The notes under the pieces were generated by a model. The model was not told the DNA's origin and ran no database searches. It saw only the letters and a program-made list of their open reading frames with translations. A DNA stretch of 64,000 nucleotides from Ammoniphilus sp. CFH 90114 (GTDB taxonomy: Bacteria > Bacillota > Bacilli > Aneurinibacillales > RAOX-1). Both the position numbers and the translations under genes were made by a program. The stretch is taken from the NCBI RefSeq assembly GCF_004123195.1, contig NZ_SDLI01000002.1:520914-584913 (forward strand), written 5' to 3'. Of this stretch, positions 1 through 8,723 are shown in pieces (position 1 is the stretch's first letter; each line of letters begins with the position of its first letter).

Positions 1-8
1 GATCAAAG

Positions 9-971
9 ATGAAGAAAGAGATATTGAAAATGTTTAAAGAAGCAAATGGAGAGTTTGTTTCTGGTGAGAACCTCAGTCAGGCTCTTAATTGCTCTAGAAC
101 GGCCATATGGAAGCACATTGAAGAGCTGCGTGAGGAGGGTTATGAGTTTGAGGCGGTACGACGATCAGGGTATCGTCTTCTCTCTATTCCGGATGTGCCT
201 TATCCTGCAGAGGTGAAGGAGGGATTACAAACAACGTCATTAGGCCAGGAGGTGCACTTCTTTCCCACGATAGATTCTACACAGCATAAGGCACATGGTT
301 TAGCAAAAGAAGGTGCGAAAGAAGGGACCGTCGTCATTGCAGACGAACAAGTTGGTGGGAAGGGCAGGCTTGGACGTGTTTGGCATTCTCCTCCAGGAAC
401 AGGGATTGCGTTAAGTATTCTACTCCGTCCCCAGTTAGAGCTGCATCGCTGTCCCCAACTTACCTTACTGGCGGCTGTGGCGATTGTGGAGGCGATACAA
501 GAAGAGACGAATCTCCCTGCCCAGATTAAATGGCCAAACGATGTCCTGCTGAATGGCAAGAAAATCTGTGGGATTTTGACAGAGCTGAACGCAGAGTCGG
601 ATCGTATTAACTATTTAATTATTGGAATAGGCATCAACGTAAATACTCCATCTTTTCCCGAGGAAATTGGACAGATTGCCACTTCACTCATGCTTGAAAA
701 GCAAGCACCGATCAGAAGGGTAAAGCTCGTCCAGAATTTCCTCGAAAAATTGGAGAGGCTGTATCAGCTTTACCTTACTGAAGGATTTGCTCCGATTAAG
801 AGACGATGGGAATCCCATGCGATCTCGATTGGAAAGAGAGTCATCATTCGTCAGATAAGTGGAATGATGACCGGACTCGCTTTAGGGATTGACGACGATG
901 GAGTATTATTAGTGCAAAAGGACGATGGAAATATAGAGAAAGTCTATTCCGCAGATATAGAATTGGGTTGA
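9..971 (+). CDS. birA: Bifunctional biotin--[biotin carboxyl carrier protein] ligase and biotin operon repressor
   Basis: The 320-residue protein has the full BirA layout. An N-terminal winged helix-turn-helix (about residues 1-60, with the recognition segment around CSRTAIWKHI) is followed by the ligase core. The biotinoyl-AMP loop reads GGKGRLGR at 116-123, KWPND lies at 174-178 with the following Lys-rich NGKK segment, and GIGINVN lies at 206-212. Group II BirA proteins make biotinoyl-AMP, biotinylate acetyl-CoA and pyruvate carboxylases, and repress biotin genes in the cytoplasm. Only eight bases precede the ATG, so its ribosome binding site cannot be judged. The position directly upstream of panBCD is the usual Bacillales order. 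Identification is secure. Confidence 0.95.
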   Translation: MKKEILKMFKEANGEFVSGENLSQALNCSRTAIWKHIEELREEGYEFEAVRRSGYRLLSIPDVPYPAEVKEGLQTTSLGQEVHFFPTIDSTQHKAHGLAKEGAKEGTVVIADEQVGGKGRLGRVWHSPPGTGIALSILLRPQLELHRCPQLTLLAAVAIVEAIQEETNLPAQIKWPNDVLLNGKKICGILTELNAESDRINYLIIGIGINVNTPSFPEEIGQIATSLMLEKQAPIRRVKLVQNFLEKLERLYQLYLTEGFAPIKRRWESHAISIGKRVIIRQISGMMTGLALGIDDDGVLLVQKDDGNIEKVYSADIELG

Positions 972-995
972 TCTTTAGGGTAATTCTGTTATACT
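968..995 (+). promoter_or_regulatory. Sigma A promoter with extended -10, upstream of the panB leader
   Basis: TTGATC (968-973) and TATACT (990-995) are separated by 16 bases, and TG lies one base before the -10, giving an extended -10 element. The -35 overlaps the last codons of birA. Transcription should start near 1002 and run into a structured 5' region before panB. Confidence 0.65.
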
Positions 996-1001
996 AATGG
1001 C

Positions 1002-1220
1002 ATATTGGCTGTATCCTTTTATGGGAAGGAATAGCACAATCACAGTTCTCATGCAAATAATATCTTTTATATCTAAGCATGCTAATTTACAAGTCTGCTC
1101 TGAGCCTGTTAAATGGACCGAGACAGAAGAATCCGTGCGACTTCAAGGCACGGCATGCCTCTGTATTGTTATGTCCACCCCACAGGTTATTGATTGCTCC
1201 TGTGGGGTATTTATATTTTA
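1002..1220 (+). ncRNA. Structured RNA between birA and panB: panBCD leader (riboswitch-like) or independent small RNA
   Basis: This non-coding stretch has its own promoter and ends in a strong intrinsic terminator. Bases 1028-1045 pair with 1161-1176 in a long-range helix of about 15 bp (GGA, AUA, ACAAU and ACAG against CUGU, AUUGU, UAU and UCC, with small bulges). Inside it CATGC (1050-1054) can pair with GCATG (1153-1157), and CCGTGC (1133-1138) pairs with GCACGG (1148-1153). The terminator follows the closing helix directly. That geometry fits a riboswitch aptamer plus expression platform, and also fits a 6S-like regulatory RNA. I do not recognise a known family, and the 74-codon reading frame crossing it has no ribosome binding site. 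Confidence 0.5.
1177..1220 (+). terminator. Intrinsic terminator in front of panB
   Basis: ACCCCACAGG (1177-1186) pairs perfectly with CCTGTGGGGT (1199-1208), and a T-rich tract follows. It lies only about 30 bases before the panB start. It is either the end of a small RNA or an attenuator controlling panBCD. Confidence 0.75.
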
Positions 1221-1249
1221 GTTTGGCGCTCAGAAGAATGGGGGAGCAC

Positions 1250-2107
1250 ATGGCAACGGATCGAGTGTACTCGACATCCACTTTTCGAGAAATGAAAAAA
1301 GAAAAAGAACCTATTGTAATGGTAACAGCATACGATTATCCTTCCGCTAAACTAGCCGAGGAAGCAGGAGCGGAGATGATCCTCGTAGGTGATTCTCTAG
1401 GTATGGTAGTGTTGGGGTATGATTCGACGATTCCAGTAACACTAGATGACATGGTTCATCATACCAAAGCGGTTACTCGCGCCGCGAAACGTGCTTTTGT
1501 GGTTTCAGATCTACCTTTTATGACGTACCATCTCAGTGCAGAGTCTACGCTTCGGAATGCAGCTAGACTCATGCAGGAAGGTCTTGCGAAGGCAGTGAAA
1601 TTAGAGGGAGGAAAAGAGCTCTGTCCGGTTATTCAGCAGTTAGTAGCAGCTGGGATACCGGTGGTTGGGCATATCGGTTTAACTCCACAATCGGTTCACC
1701 AGTTAGGTGGTTACAAGGTACAAGGACGATCCGTTGAGGACGCAGAAAAACTAATGGAGGATGCGCTAGCTCTTCAGGAAGCAGGGGTTTTTGCCATCGT
1801 ATTAGAATGTGTCCCTCATCAACTAGGTACTTATATATCGGAACGTCTTGACATTCCAACCATAGGAATTGGGGCGGGAGCTGGATGTGACGGCCAAGTA
1901 TTGGTTTTTCATGATATGATTCAATATGCGAGTTCAATTCGACCCAAATTTGTGAAGGCATTTGCTCAAGTAGGTGAGCAGATCTCAGCCGCGATTTCTC
2001 AATATAGTATAGAAGTGAAACAACGAGCGTTTCCAGCAATGGAACACAACTTCTCGATGAAGGAAGAAACGATCAAAGAGTTATATGGGGAGAAGTGTAC
2101 GCCATGA
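1250..2107 (+). CDS. panB: 3-methyl-2-oxobutanoate hydroxymethyltransferase
   Basis: The protein transfers a hydroxymethyl group from methylenetetrahydrofolate to 2-oxoisovalerate, making ketopantoate, the first step of pantothenate synthesis. It has the PanB TIM-barrel signatures: [16 protein letters not shown] near residue 46 with a metal-binding Asp, VSDLPFM, KLEGG, and VLECVP carrying the catalytic Glu. The ATG at 1250 is chosen because GGGGGAG (1240-1246) sits at a suitable distance. An open frame continues upstream to 1079 but crosses the terminator hairpin, so it is not coding. At 285 residues the size fits the family. Its TGA overlaps the panC ATG, so translation is probably coupled. 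Confidence 0.95.
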   Translation: MATDRVYSTSTFREMKKEKEPIVMVTAYDYPSAKLAEEAGAEMILVGDSLGMVVLGYDSTIPVTLDDMVHHTKAVTRAAKRAFVVSDLPFMTYHLSAESTLRNAARLMQEGLAKAVKLEGGKELCPVIQQLVAAGIPVVGHIGLTPQSVHQLGGYKVQGRSVEDAEKLMEDALALQEAGVFAIVLECVPHQLGTYISERLDIPTIGIGAGAGCDGQVLVFHDMIQYASSIRPKFVKAFAQVGEQISAAISQYSIEVKQRAFPAMEHNFSMKEETIKELYGEKCTP

Positions 2108-2946
2108 ACATCGTAAAGACAGTAACTGAACTACGTTCATGGACAGCAGAACAAAGGGCAAAGGGAAATAGGATTAGTTTTGTTCCAACAATGGGTTACC
2201 TCCACGAAGGTCACATGAGTTTGGTTGATCTTGCCAAACAGCATGCAGATGTCGTTGTCATGAGTATCTTTGTCAATCCCTTGCAATTTGGCCCGAATGA
2301 AGATCTTGAACGCTACCCTAGAGACCTAGAACGCGATCAGGTGATGGCCGAGAAGAGGGGGGTAGATCTCCTGTTTGTCCCGGATGTAAAGGAAATGTAT
2401 CCTCAAGAAACAAAAACAGTCATTCAAGTCAAGGGAGTCACGGATCGCTTGTGTGGTGCTTCGAGACCTGGTCACTTCGACGGAGTGGCAACAGTAGTCT
2501 GCAAACTGTTTAATATGGTCCAGCCAGATAGTGCTTTCTTCGGGCAGAAAGATGCTCAACAGGTCGCGGTCATTCAACAGATGGTGCAAGACCTTAATAT
2601 ACCGGTTCAAGTGATTCCTTGTCCCATTGTTCGAGAAAAAGATGGTTTAGCGATGAGCTCCAGAAACGTGTATCTTAAGGAAGAGGAAAGAATACAAGCC
2701 CTTTCCCTTAGTCAATCTCTGCAAGAGGCTCGTGATGCTTACTCAAAAGGGAAAACACCAGCAGAGATTCGTGAACTGATCATAGCTAGAATTAGCAGTC
2801 AGCCTTTAGCGGATATAGATTATGTGGAAGTTTTAGCTTATCCGTCCCTAGAACCTATAGAGGAATTTGGTGACACGTCTTTCCTTATTGCACTGGCTGT
2901 AAGGTTTGGTAAGACAAGACTAATAGACAATTTAATGATGACGTAG
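2104..2946 (+). CDS. panC: Pantothenate synthetase (pantoate--beta-alanine ligase)
   Basis: The enzyme condenses pantoate with beta-alanine using ATP. The nucleotidyltransferase motifs are present: [10 protein letters not shown] at 28-37 (HIGH-like), GQKDAQQ at about 147-153, and GLAMSSRN at 181-188 (KMSKS-like). The start is ATG 2104, which shares ATGA with the panB stop and is preceded by GGGGAGAAG. A GTG nine bases earlier lies inside that site and is less likely. The 280-residue length is normal. Confidence 0.95.
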   Translation: MNIVKTVTELRSWTAEQRAKGNRISFVPTMGYLHEGHMSLVDLAKQHADVVVMSIFVNPLQFGPNEDLERYPRDLERDQVMAEKRGVDLLFVPDVKEMYPQETKTVIQVKGVTDRLCGASRPGHFDGVATVVCKLFNMVQPDSAFFGQKDAQQVAVIQQMVQDLNIPVQVIPCPIVREKDGLAMSSRNVYLKEEERIQALSLSQSLQEARDAYSKGKTPAEIRELIIARISSQPLADIDYVEVLAYPSLEPIEEFGDTSFLIALAVRFGKTRLIDNLMMT

Positions 2947-2965
2947 GATAAAGGGAGAGAACAGC

Positions 2966-3349
2966 ATGCTGCGAACCATGATGAATGCTAAGATACACCG
3001 TGCAACCGTTACTGAAGCCAATTTGAACTATGTAGGCAGCATTACGATTGACACGGACTTGCTTGAAGCTGTGGATATACTGCCTAATGAGAAGGTACAA
3101 ATTGTTAATAATAATAATGGCGCCCGTTTAGAAACTTATGTCATTGCAGGTCCGCGTGGAAGCGGTGTGATTTGCCTAAACGGAGCGGCAGCAAGGCTTG
3201 TTCAACCAGGTGATAAGGTGATTATCATCTCGTACTGCCAAGTAGCGAATGAAGAGGTCAGAAACCACAAGCCTAAAGTCGCGATTATGGATGAAAACAA
3301 TAAAATTATAGAGATGTTAGGGGAAGAAATTCACGCTACCATCTACTAA
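2966..3349 (+). CDS. panD: Aspartate 1-decarboxylase precursor
   Basis: The 127-residue proenzyme makes beta-alanine for PanC. The autocatalytic cleavage site is present as Gly24-Ser25 (YVGSIT), where Ser25 becomes the pyruvoyl cofactor. The conserved LPNEKV segment and the [11 protein letters not shown] segment that forms the subunit core are also present. The gene follows panC after 19 bases with an AAGGGAGAG ribosome binding site and closes the pan operon, which ends at the terminator just downstream. Confidence 0.96.
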   Translation: MLRTMMNAKIHRATVTEANLNYVGSITIDTDLLEAVDILPNEKVQIVNNNNGARLETYVIAGPRGSGVICLNGAAARLVQPGDKVIIISYCQVANEEVRNHKPKVAIMDENNKIIEMLGEEIHATIY

Positions 3350-3352
3350 AGG

Positions 3353-3384
3353 AATGCGGCCTAAAAAAATAGGCCGCATTTTTC
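3353..3384 (+). terminator. Intrinsic terminator of the panBCD operon
   Basis: AATGCGGCCTA (3353-3363) pairs with TAGGCCGCATT (3370-3380) around an A-rich loop, and the T-tract follows directly. Confidence 0.9.
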
Positions 3385-3435
3385 TTATGTTTCAGGAAAA
3401 AATAGTAGGAAATATGAAAAAGGTGGTTCCAATTT

Positions 3436-4896
3436 ATGCTGGTTAAACACCTCTTTTGCTCATTAATGGAACGATTAGATGGAATCGAAAAAGATTGGTC
3501 CGAAACAAACTCGTCATCTGTTCAGGAGAAGCTCATTCAAGAAGTGATGGAGCTTCGCAAGGTTAGCGATGATATTTTGGATCAATGGCTAATATTTGAA
3601 GAACGCATGACGAAGCTGCAAAGTCGAGTGCAGGGATTCCAAGTAAACAGTAACAATTTGGATATGGAAATAGCTGAGATGTCTGACGAAGTTGCTGAAA
3701 AGATTTTTAAAGAAATCATGAACTTAGAACATAAGCCTACGAATAAACCAGAAATGGTGAGTGTTTTATCTGGCTACGCTGCTCACGCTTTCCGTAAGGG
3801 GCAAGGCTACTACAACCTCCTTATGTACGGGCAGGCGGCAGAGCATTTTCGAGAAGTCTTAGACGAGGATCCAGAGCTTGATGTAGCAAGGTTATATCTA
3901 GGCTTTAGCCATATGATGAATGGAGAATGGGAAGAGGCAGAAAATCAATTGCGCTTTGTAAGTAGAACGACTGAAAACCGGTTGCTTAAGGCAACAGCTC
4001 TAAATGCCTATGGGTCTCTGTTAGCTGGCTTCGGGAACTCAGAACTGGCCTTGTTCCAGTTTGAAGGAGCTATAGAAGCCTATCCGAAGCTTCGAGATCC
4101 TTATTTCAACAAGGCTTTAGTCATGATGAACTTAGAGCAGTATCAAGATGCCTTACCCATTTGGAAAATGCTGGCGAACGAGTTTAAGGATGATTGGGAG
4201 ATCTACCTACAATTGTCTAAATGCTACCAAGAAGAGGGAATGACTGACGAGGCTGAACAAACATTAACTGAAATTATTCAGATATCACAGGATCCAGACC
4301 TTCTGTGGCAGGCTGGCCAAAGCTTTGAGAATCTGCGGCAGTTTGGAAATGCCACAGTGTGTTACCGACTTATTCTTGAGCGAGACCCTGAAAATGCCGC
4401 AGCTTGGCACGGTCTTGGCTGGAACATGTGGCATGCAGAAGGACTTCCTGTAGGGATTAATTATATCAAGAAAGCTATGTCACTTTCCCCAACTAATCCT
4501 GATTATCAATTTTCTTATGGCTGGATTATGCACCATATTCAGGACTATGAGGAAGCACAGAAGGTTTTTAAACAGATTCTCGAACAAGAAGGTAGGTATC
4601 CTCTTGCAATAGCAGGGTTAGTTCATGTTCACATGGCTAGGCAGGAGTGGAATGAAGCAGAAACTTACGCTTATCAATTAATCTCGGACATGCATGCTCC
4701 AACAAGAGGATTGGGGTTGTTGCAATTAGGAAAAGTAAGTTTAACTAGAGGAGACTACGCTACTGCTCAAAAACATCTAGAGCAATCCATTCAAGAGAGT
4801 CCTAATATGCCCGATAGTTATCTTTGGCTTGGTCTATCACGATATATGATGGGAGAAAAGGACGAAGCTTTGCGCATTTGGGAGTATACGCTGTGA
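3436..4896 (+). CDS. Tetratricopeptide repeat protein
   Basis: This 486-residue cytoplasmic protein starts with a helical, coiled-coil-like segment (about 1-100). From about residue 120 it is built of TPR units with the usual spacing of Gly/Ala/Tyr/Pro positions, for example AEHFREVLDEDPELDVARLYLG, split over two adjoining helices. There is no signal peptide or enzyme motif. TPR arrays bind partner proteins, but nothing here says which. The start has AAAAAGGTGG nine bases upstream. It lies between panD and dinG and may be read with dinG (75-base gap, no clear terminator). The specific function is unknown. Confidence 0.8.
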   Translation: MLVKHLFCSLMERLDGIEKDWSETNSSSVQEKLIQEVMELRKVSDDILDQWLIFEERMTKLQSRVQGFQVNSNNLDMEIAEMSDEVAEKIFKEIMNLEHKPTNKPEMVSVLSGYAAHAFRKGQGYYNLLMYGQAAEHFREVLDEDPELDVARLYLGFSHMMNGEWEEAENQLRFVSRTTENRLLKATALNAYGSLLAGFGNSELALFQFEGAIEAYPKLRDPYFNKALVMMNLEQYQDALPIWKMLANEFKDDWEIYLQLSKCYQEEGMTDEAEQTLTEIIQISQDPDLLWQAGQSFENLRQFGNATVCYRLILERDPENAAAWHGLGWNMWHAEGLPVGINYIKKAMSLSPTNPDYQFSYGWIMHHIQDYEEAQKVFKQILEQEGRYPLAIAGLVHVHMARQEWNEAETYAYQLISDMHAPTRGLGLLQLGKVSLTRGDYATAQKHLEQSIQESPNMPDSYLWLGLSRYMMGEKDEALRIWEYTL

Positions 4897-4971
4897 ATCG
4901 GTTCAGGTTGTGGTATGATGAGGACAAGCTTCTGCGTATGACCGTACGCTAAATGACCTGAGGTGAACCGA

Positions 4972-7788
4972 TTGAATAAGTTTTTAGTGGTTGATTTTGA
5001 AACTACGGGAAATAAGTCAAAGGATGGCGATCGTATCATCCAGATAGGTGCCGTTCTTATTGAAAATAGGGAAATCATATCCCAATTTTCTACATTAATT
5101 AATCCAGGGATTCCAATTCCTGCTTTTATACAGCAATTAACTCAAATTAATGATCAGATGGTCGAGGAGGCTCCTGTTATTGAAGAGGTTCTGCCGGAGC
5201 TCCTCAAGATACTCGACGGATCGGTGTTTGTTGCACATAATGTCTTTTTTGATTTGGGCTTTCTACAGCATGCTCTAGCCGATCATGGTTACCTTACCTA
5301 CTCGGGTCCCATAATAGATACGGTTGAATTATCACGGCTACTCCTACCTAATCAGTCGGGATATAAACTTTCGGATTTATCTACCGAGCTGGATATAGAA
5401 CACGAGACCCCGCATCAAGCGGATTCTGATGCTATGGCAACTGCTCATATCTTCTTGTCCCTCCTTGATAAGCTCGACCGTCTCCCATATTTAGTTCTCC
5501 AGCGTCTAACGGATTTAACGAAGGGATTTTCCTCAGATGTTCCTGAACTATTGGGTCATATTGAACATCGGCGCCTTCTTGAGGGTAGATTGGAGGAAGA
5601 GGGGCAAGAAATTGAAACCTATAGACAGTTAGCCTTGCGAAACCGGAACCCATTTCATGTTGATCGTTATGAAGCAGGGCTTACTTACGAATATGAAGAA
5701 TTCCTTCAATTATTGCAAAACAAACTGCAAGAAGAATTTGAGCAGTTTGAGTGGCGGGTGGCTCAACAAGAGATGATGGTTCAGGTTTTCCATGCGTTCT
5801 CTCAATCCAGGCATGCCTTAATCGAAGCTGGAACGGGTACAGGAAAATCGTTGGCTTACCTTATTCCGTCCCTCTATTGGGCGAAGAAAACCGGAGATAA
5901 AGTTGTGGTAAGTACTCACACCATTCAATTGCAGGAACAACTATATACTCGTGACCTTCCTTTGCTTCAAAAGCTATTTAATTCAGATGTGGATGCTGCT
6001 TTATTAAAGGGGCGCAACAATTATCTTTGCTTGCGCAAATATGAACACAGTCTAAATGAGATAACAGATAACTTCGATGTACAGCTCTCTAAAGGTCAGA
6101 TCTTGATCTGGTTAACCGAAACCGAAACGGGAGACGTAGAAGAAATCAATCTGCCTCCAGGCGGACAGATCTATTGGAGACAGGTGCAAAGTGATACTCA
6201 CTCTTGCTTGAACAATCAATGTCCGTGGTTTTCACGTTGTTACTATTTTTCAGCTAGACGAAAAGCACAGGAAGCAGATCTCATTATCACCAATCATTCC
6301 TTATTATTTACCGATATGAAAGCAGAACAGAGATTGCTGCCAAACTATAATTATGCGGTAATTGATGAAGCCCACCACTTTGAGGATGTGGCAAGTCATC
6401 ATTTGGGCCTGTCTTTAAGTTCTCTGCAAGTAGAGAATTTCTTGTCGGAATTGAGCTCCGAGCGTGGTACTGGAATCCTCGATAAGCTAGAGAAGGAGTT
6501 ATCCATGCTTGCCCAACCTTCTAATGTGGAAGAGGAGCTTAAAGCTTGTTTGACTCAATTGCTAGATGGAAAGGATTATGTCCGAGACTGGTATACTCGT
6601 CTGTACAATTGGGGTGTCCGCACGGCCAAGGAAGGGACAGAAGCAGGCAGGCTAGTCAAACGCTTCTCTGCGACAGATTGGTCCGAGAAAATGGCTTTAG
6701 GGGCCCATAAGGCAGCGACATATGTTACAGAATGGATTCGATCACTTGAGCAATCTCTTGATCGGATCTATATTGGGCTGCATGACAATAAGGAACTGCC
6801 ATTCGTTTTTCGCGGATTGCTAACGGATTTACACGGTTCGATCAGAGCAGGAGTTGGCATTCGGCAGTTGATACAGAATTTAATCTTACAACCAGAAGAA
6901 GAGCATATTCACTGGATGGAGCTTGATACGCGGACCAATCGTAAAACGGTTTTCTTATACCGAGTTCCCATTGATGTCGCGCCTCTTCTTAACGAGCAAT
7001 TCTTTTCACGTAAAGAAAGTGTAGTCCTAACTTCTGCGACCTTAAGTGTGAATCAATCCTTTTCTTATTCTTTAAAGAGAATGGGGCTAGAAGAAACAGA
7101 AGTTTCCACCATCCAGCATGCATCGCCTTTTGACTACCGAAGTCAGACTCTATTCTGTGTGCCGTCAGATGTCCCTGCCCTGAAGTCGGGCAGCGATAGG
7201 GAGTTTGTCCAGCATCTGATTGAATCTTTAGTGAAGCTAGCCCGTGTGACTGAAGGGAGAATGCTTGTTCTCTTTACTTCCTACCAGATGCTTAGACAGG
7301 TTTATGAGCCGTTAAAGGAGATACTAACTGCCGAGGGGTTAACCATCCTTGGACATGGAATGGATTCAAGTAGTAGAAGCAAACTCACTCGTTTGTTCAA
7401 GCAGACACCTAGGTGTATCCTGCTTGGAACAAGCAGCTTCTGGGAAGGGGTGGACATACCGGGGGAGGCCCTATCCTGTCTAGCGATTGTACGCCTTCCG
7501 TTCTGGCCTCCTAATCACCCTGTGGTGGAAGCCAGAAGTGAGTATATCAAGAGCAATAGAGGAAATCCTTTTATGGATCTATCTGTCCCGCAAGCGGTCA
7601 TACGATTTAAGCAGGGTTTCGGTCGGTTAGTCCGTACGGCGAGGGATAAAGGAGTTGTCATTGTTTTTGATAAACGGATCGTGGAAGCTAGGTATGGGCA
7701 GTATTTTGTGAAGTCCTTGCCAGAAACACCTCTTCATTTCCGTTCATTAGATGATCTATTGCCCATGATTGATGAATGGTTAGGGTAA
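4972..7788 (+). CDS. dinG: ATP-dependent DNA helicase/3'-5' exonuclease of the DinG family
   Basis: The 938-residue protein fuses an N-terminal DnaQ-type exonuclease (DFETTG, acidic residues D8 and E10; ends near 165) to an XPD-like superfamily 2 helicase. Walker A is GTGTGKS around 287-293 and the DEAH box is at 465-468. Four cysteines (C353, then C412-x4-C417-x5-C423) match the iron-sulfur cluster spacing of E. coli DinG. The C-terminal motifs GTSSFWEGVDIPG and QGFGRLVR are present. The TTG at 4972 is preferred because GAGGTGA lies five bases upstream; an in-frame GTG at 4963 falls inside that site. It probably acts on replication or repair intermediates. Confidence 0.93.
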   Translation: MNKFLVVDFETTGNKSKDGDRIIQIGAVLIENREIISQFSTLINPGIPIPAFIQQLTQINDQMVEEAPVIEEVLPELLKILDGSVFVAHNVFFDLGFLQHALADHGYLTYSGPIIDTVELSRLLLPNQSGYKLSDLSTELDIEHETPHQADSDAMATAHIFLSLLDKLDRLPYLVLQRLTDLTKGFSSDVPELLGHIEHRRLLEGRLEEEGQEIETYRQLALRNRNPFHVDRYEAGLTYEYEEFLQLLQNKLQEEFEQFEWRVAQQEMMVQVFHAFSQSRHALIEAGTGTGKSLAYLIPSLYWAKKTGDKVVVSTHTIQLQEQLYTRDLPLLQKLFNSDVDAALLKGRNNYLCLRKYEHSLNEITDNFDVQLSKGQILIWLTETETGDVEEINLPPGGQIYWRQVQSDTHSCLNNQCPWFSRCYYFSARRKAQEADLIITNHSLLFTDMKAEQRLLPNYNYAVIDEAHHFEDVASHHLGLSLSSLQVENFLSELSSERGTGILDKLEKELSMLAQPSNVEEELKACLTQLLDGKDYVRDWYTRLYNWGVRTAKEGTEAGRLVKRFSATDWSEKMALGAHKAATYVTEWIRSLEQSLDRIYIGLHDNKELPFVFRGLLTDLHGSIRAGVGIRQLIQNLILQPEEEHIHWMELDTRTNRKTVFLYRVPIDVAPLLNEQFFSRKESVVLTSATLSVNQSFSYSLKRMGLEETEVSTIQHASPFDYRSQTLFCVPSDVPALKSGSDREFVQHLIESLVKLARVTEGRMLVLFTSYQMLRQVYEPLKEILTAEGLTILGHGMDSSSRSKLTRLFKQTPRCILLGTSSFWEGVDIPGEALSCLAIVRLPFWPPNHPVVEARSEYIKSNRGNPFMDLSVPQAVIRFKQGFGRLVRTARDKGVVIVFDKRIVEARYGQYFVKSLPETPLHFRSLDDLLPMIDEWLG

Positions 7789-7820
7789 TAAAGATGACAT
7801 AAGATCAGGGTGATACTAGG

Positions 7821-8690
7821 ATGAATAAGTTGCTGACTGTGATAAGCTTACTCTTTTTCCTCTTCTCAGGGGAGGGGAATGCTACAGATCGCAGCCCCCA
7901 TCCCCCATTGCCCGATGAGCAAGACTTTGAGGGAATTGCTGTACATTATCTTGCCGTTTCTGAGGGAGAAGCGAGCCTCATTAAAGGCACAGATGGGTTT
8001 ACGATGCTTATTGATACGGGGTCAATGAAGAGTGGATCTGAGGTGGCAGATTTATTGGAACAGCATCAGGTAAAGAAGATTGATGTTCTTATTCTTACCG
8101 GTGGGATGAATGATCATATTGGAGGGACAAATGAGATTCTTGAGCGCTTTCCAGTAAGTCAAGTTCTTGTTCCTGCCTTGATTCAAGATACGATATTAAC
8201 CAAGATTCATGTTCCGATAAGAAAATTAACGGCGATAGAAGAGGGACAAACCTATGAGTGGCCCATGTCGTTGAAAATGCGGGTTCTCCATCCTACGGAG
8301 CCGTTATCCTTGTCACCACAAGCCAACTCACTCGTTTTTCAGTTGATCCATAATCAAGTAAAGTTCTTGTTTACGAGCGATATTAATGAAGACGCAGAAA
8401 ATGAATTACTTGAAAAATACAACGTGAAATCTCAGATACTAAAAGTTAGTGATAGTGGAAGCAACCAAGCCTCAAGTCCTCCATTTTTGGAGAAGGTAGA
8501 TGCTCATGCTGCGATTATCTTCAGGAATAAGTCGGGAGCTGAGGGATTTGACGAAGTGATTGAAAGACTAAATGAGACATGGATCGATATTTATCAAACC
8601 AGAACACATGGCACAATTAGTGTTTTTTCCAATGGAGAAGATTATCGGATCGACCGGGAAAAGACGAAAGGATATTTTGATGCAAAATAA
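7821..8690 (+). CDS. Secreted metallo-beta-lactamase-fold protein with degenerate metal site (ComEC C-domain-like)
   Basis: An N-terminal hydrophobic stretch (residues 3-16) looks like a signal peptide or lipoprotein-free export signal. The rest follows the fold of the ComEC C-terminal domain: LIDTG near 64, LILTGGMNDHIGG at 90-102, FTSDINEDAENELL, and LKVSDSGSNQ. In active members these read T-H-x-H-x-D-H and P-H-H-G-S. Here the first two histidines are Gly94 and Met96, and HHGS has become DSGS, so most metal ligands are missing. It is probably a pseudoenzyme or binding protein. It starts 32 bases after dinG. Confidence 0.7.
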   Translation: MNKLLTVISLLFFLFSGEGNATDRSPHPPLPDEQDFEGIAVHYLAVSEGEASLIKGTDGFTMLIDTGSMKSGSEVADLLEQHQVKKIDVLILTGGMNDHIGGTNEILERFPVSQVLVPALIQDTILTKIHVPIRKLTAIEEGQTYEWPMSLKMRVLHPTEPLSLSPQANSLVFQLIHNQVKFLFTSDINEDAENELLEKYNVKSQILKVSDSGSNQASSPPFLEKVDAHAAIIFRNKSGAEGFDEVIERLNETWIDIYQTRTHGTISVFSNGEDYRIDREKTKGYFDAK

Positions 8691-8723
8691 GCACTCTATA
8701 ACCAAAGGAGAGTGTTTAAAAAT

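Noticed and set aside
997-1221. 74-codon ORF between birA and panB
   Set aside because: No ribosome binding site; it begins right at the transcription start region and crosses the terminator. The RNA structure explains this stretch better.
1079-1249. N-terminal extension of panB
   Set aside because: It would translate through the terminator hairpin, lacks a ribosome binding site and does not match PanB. ATG 1250 has a good site.
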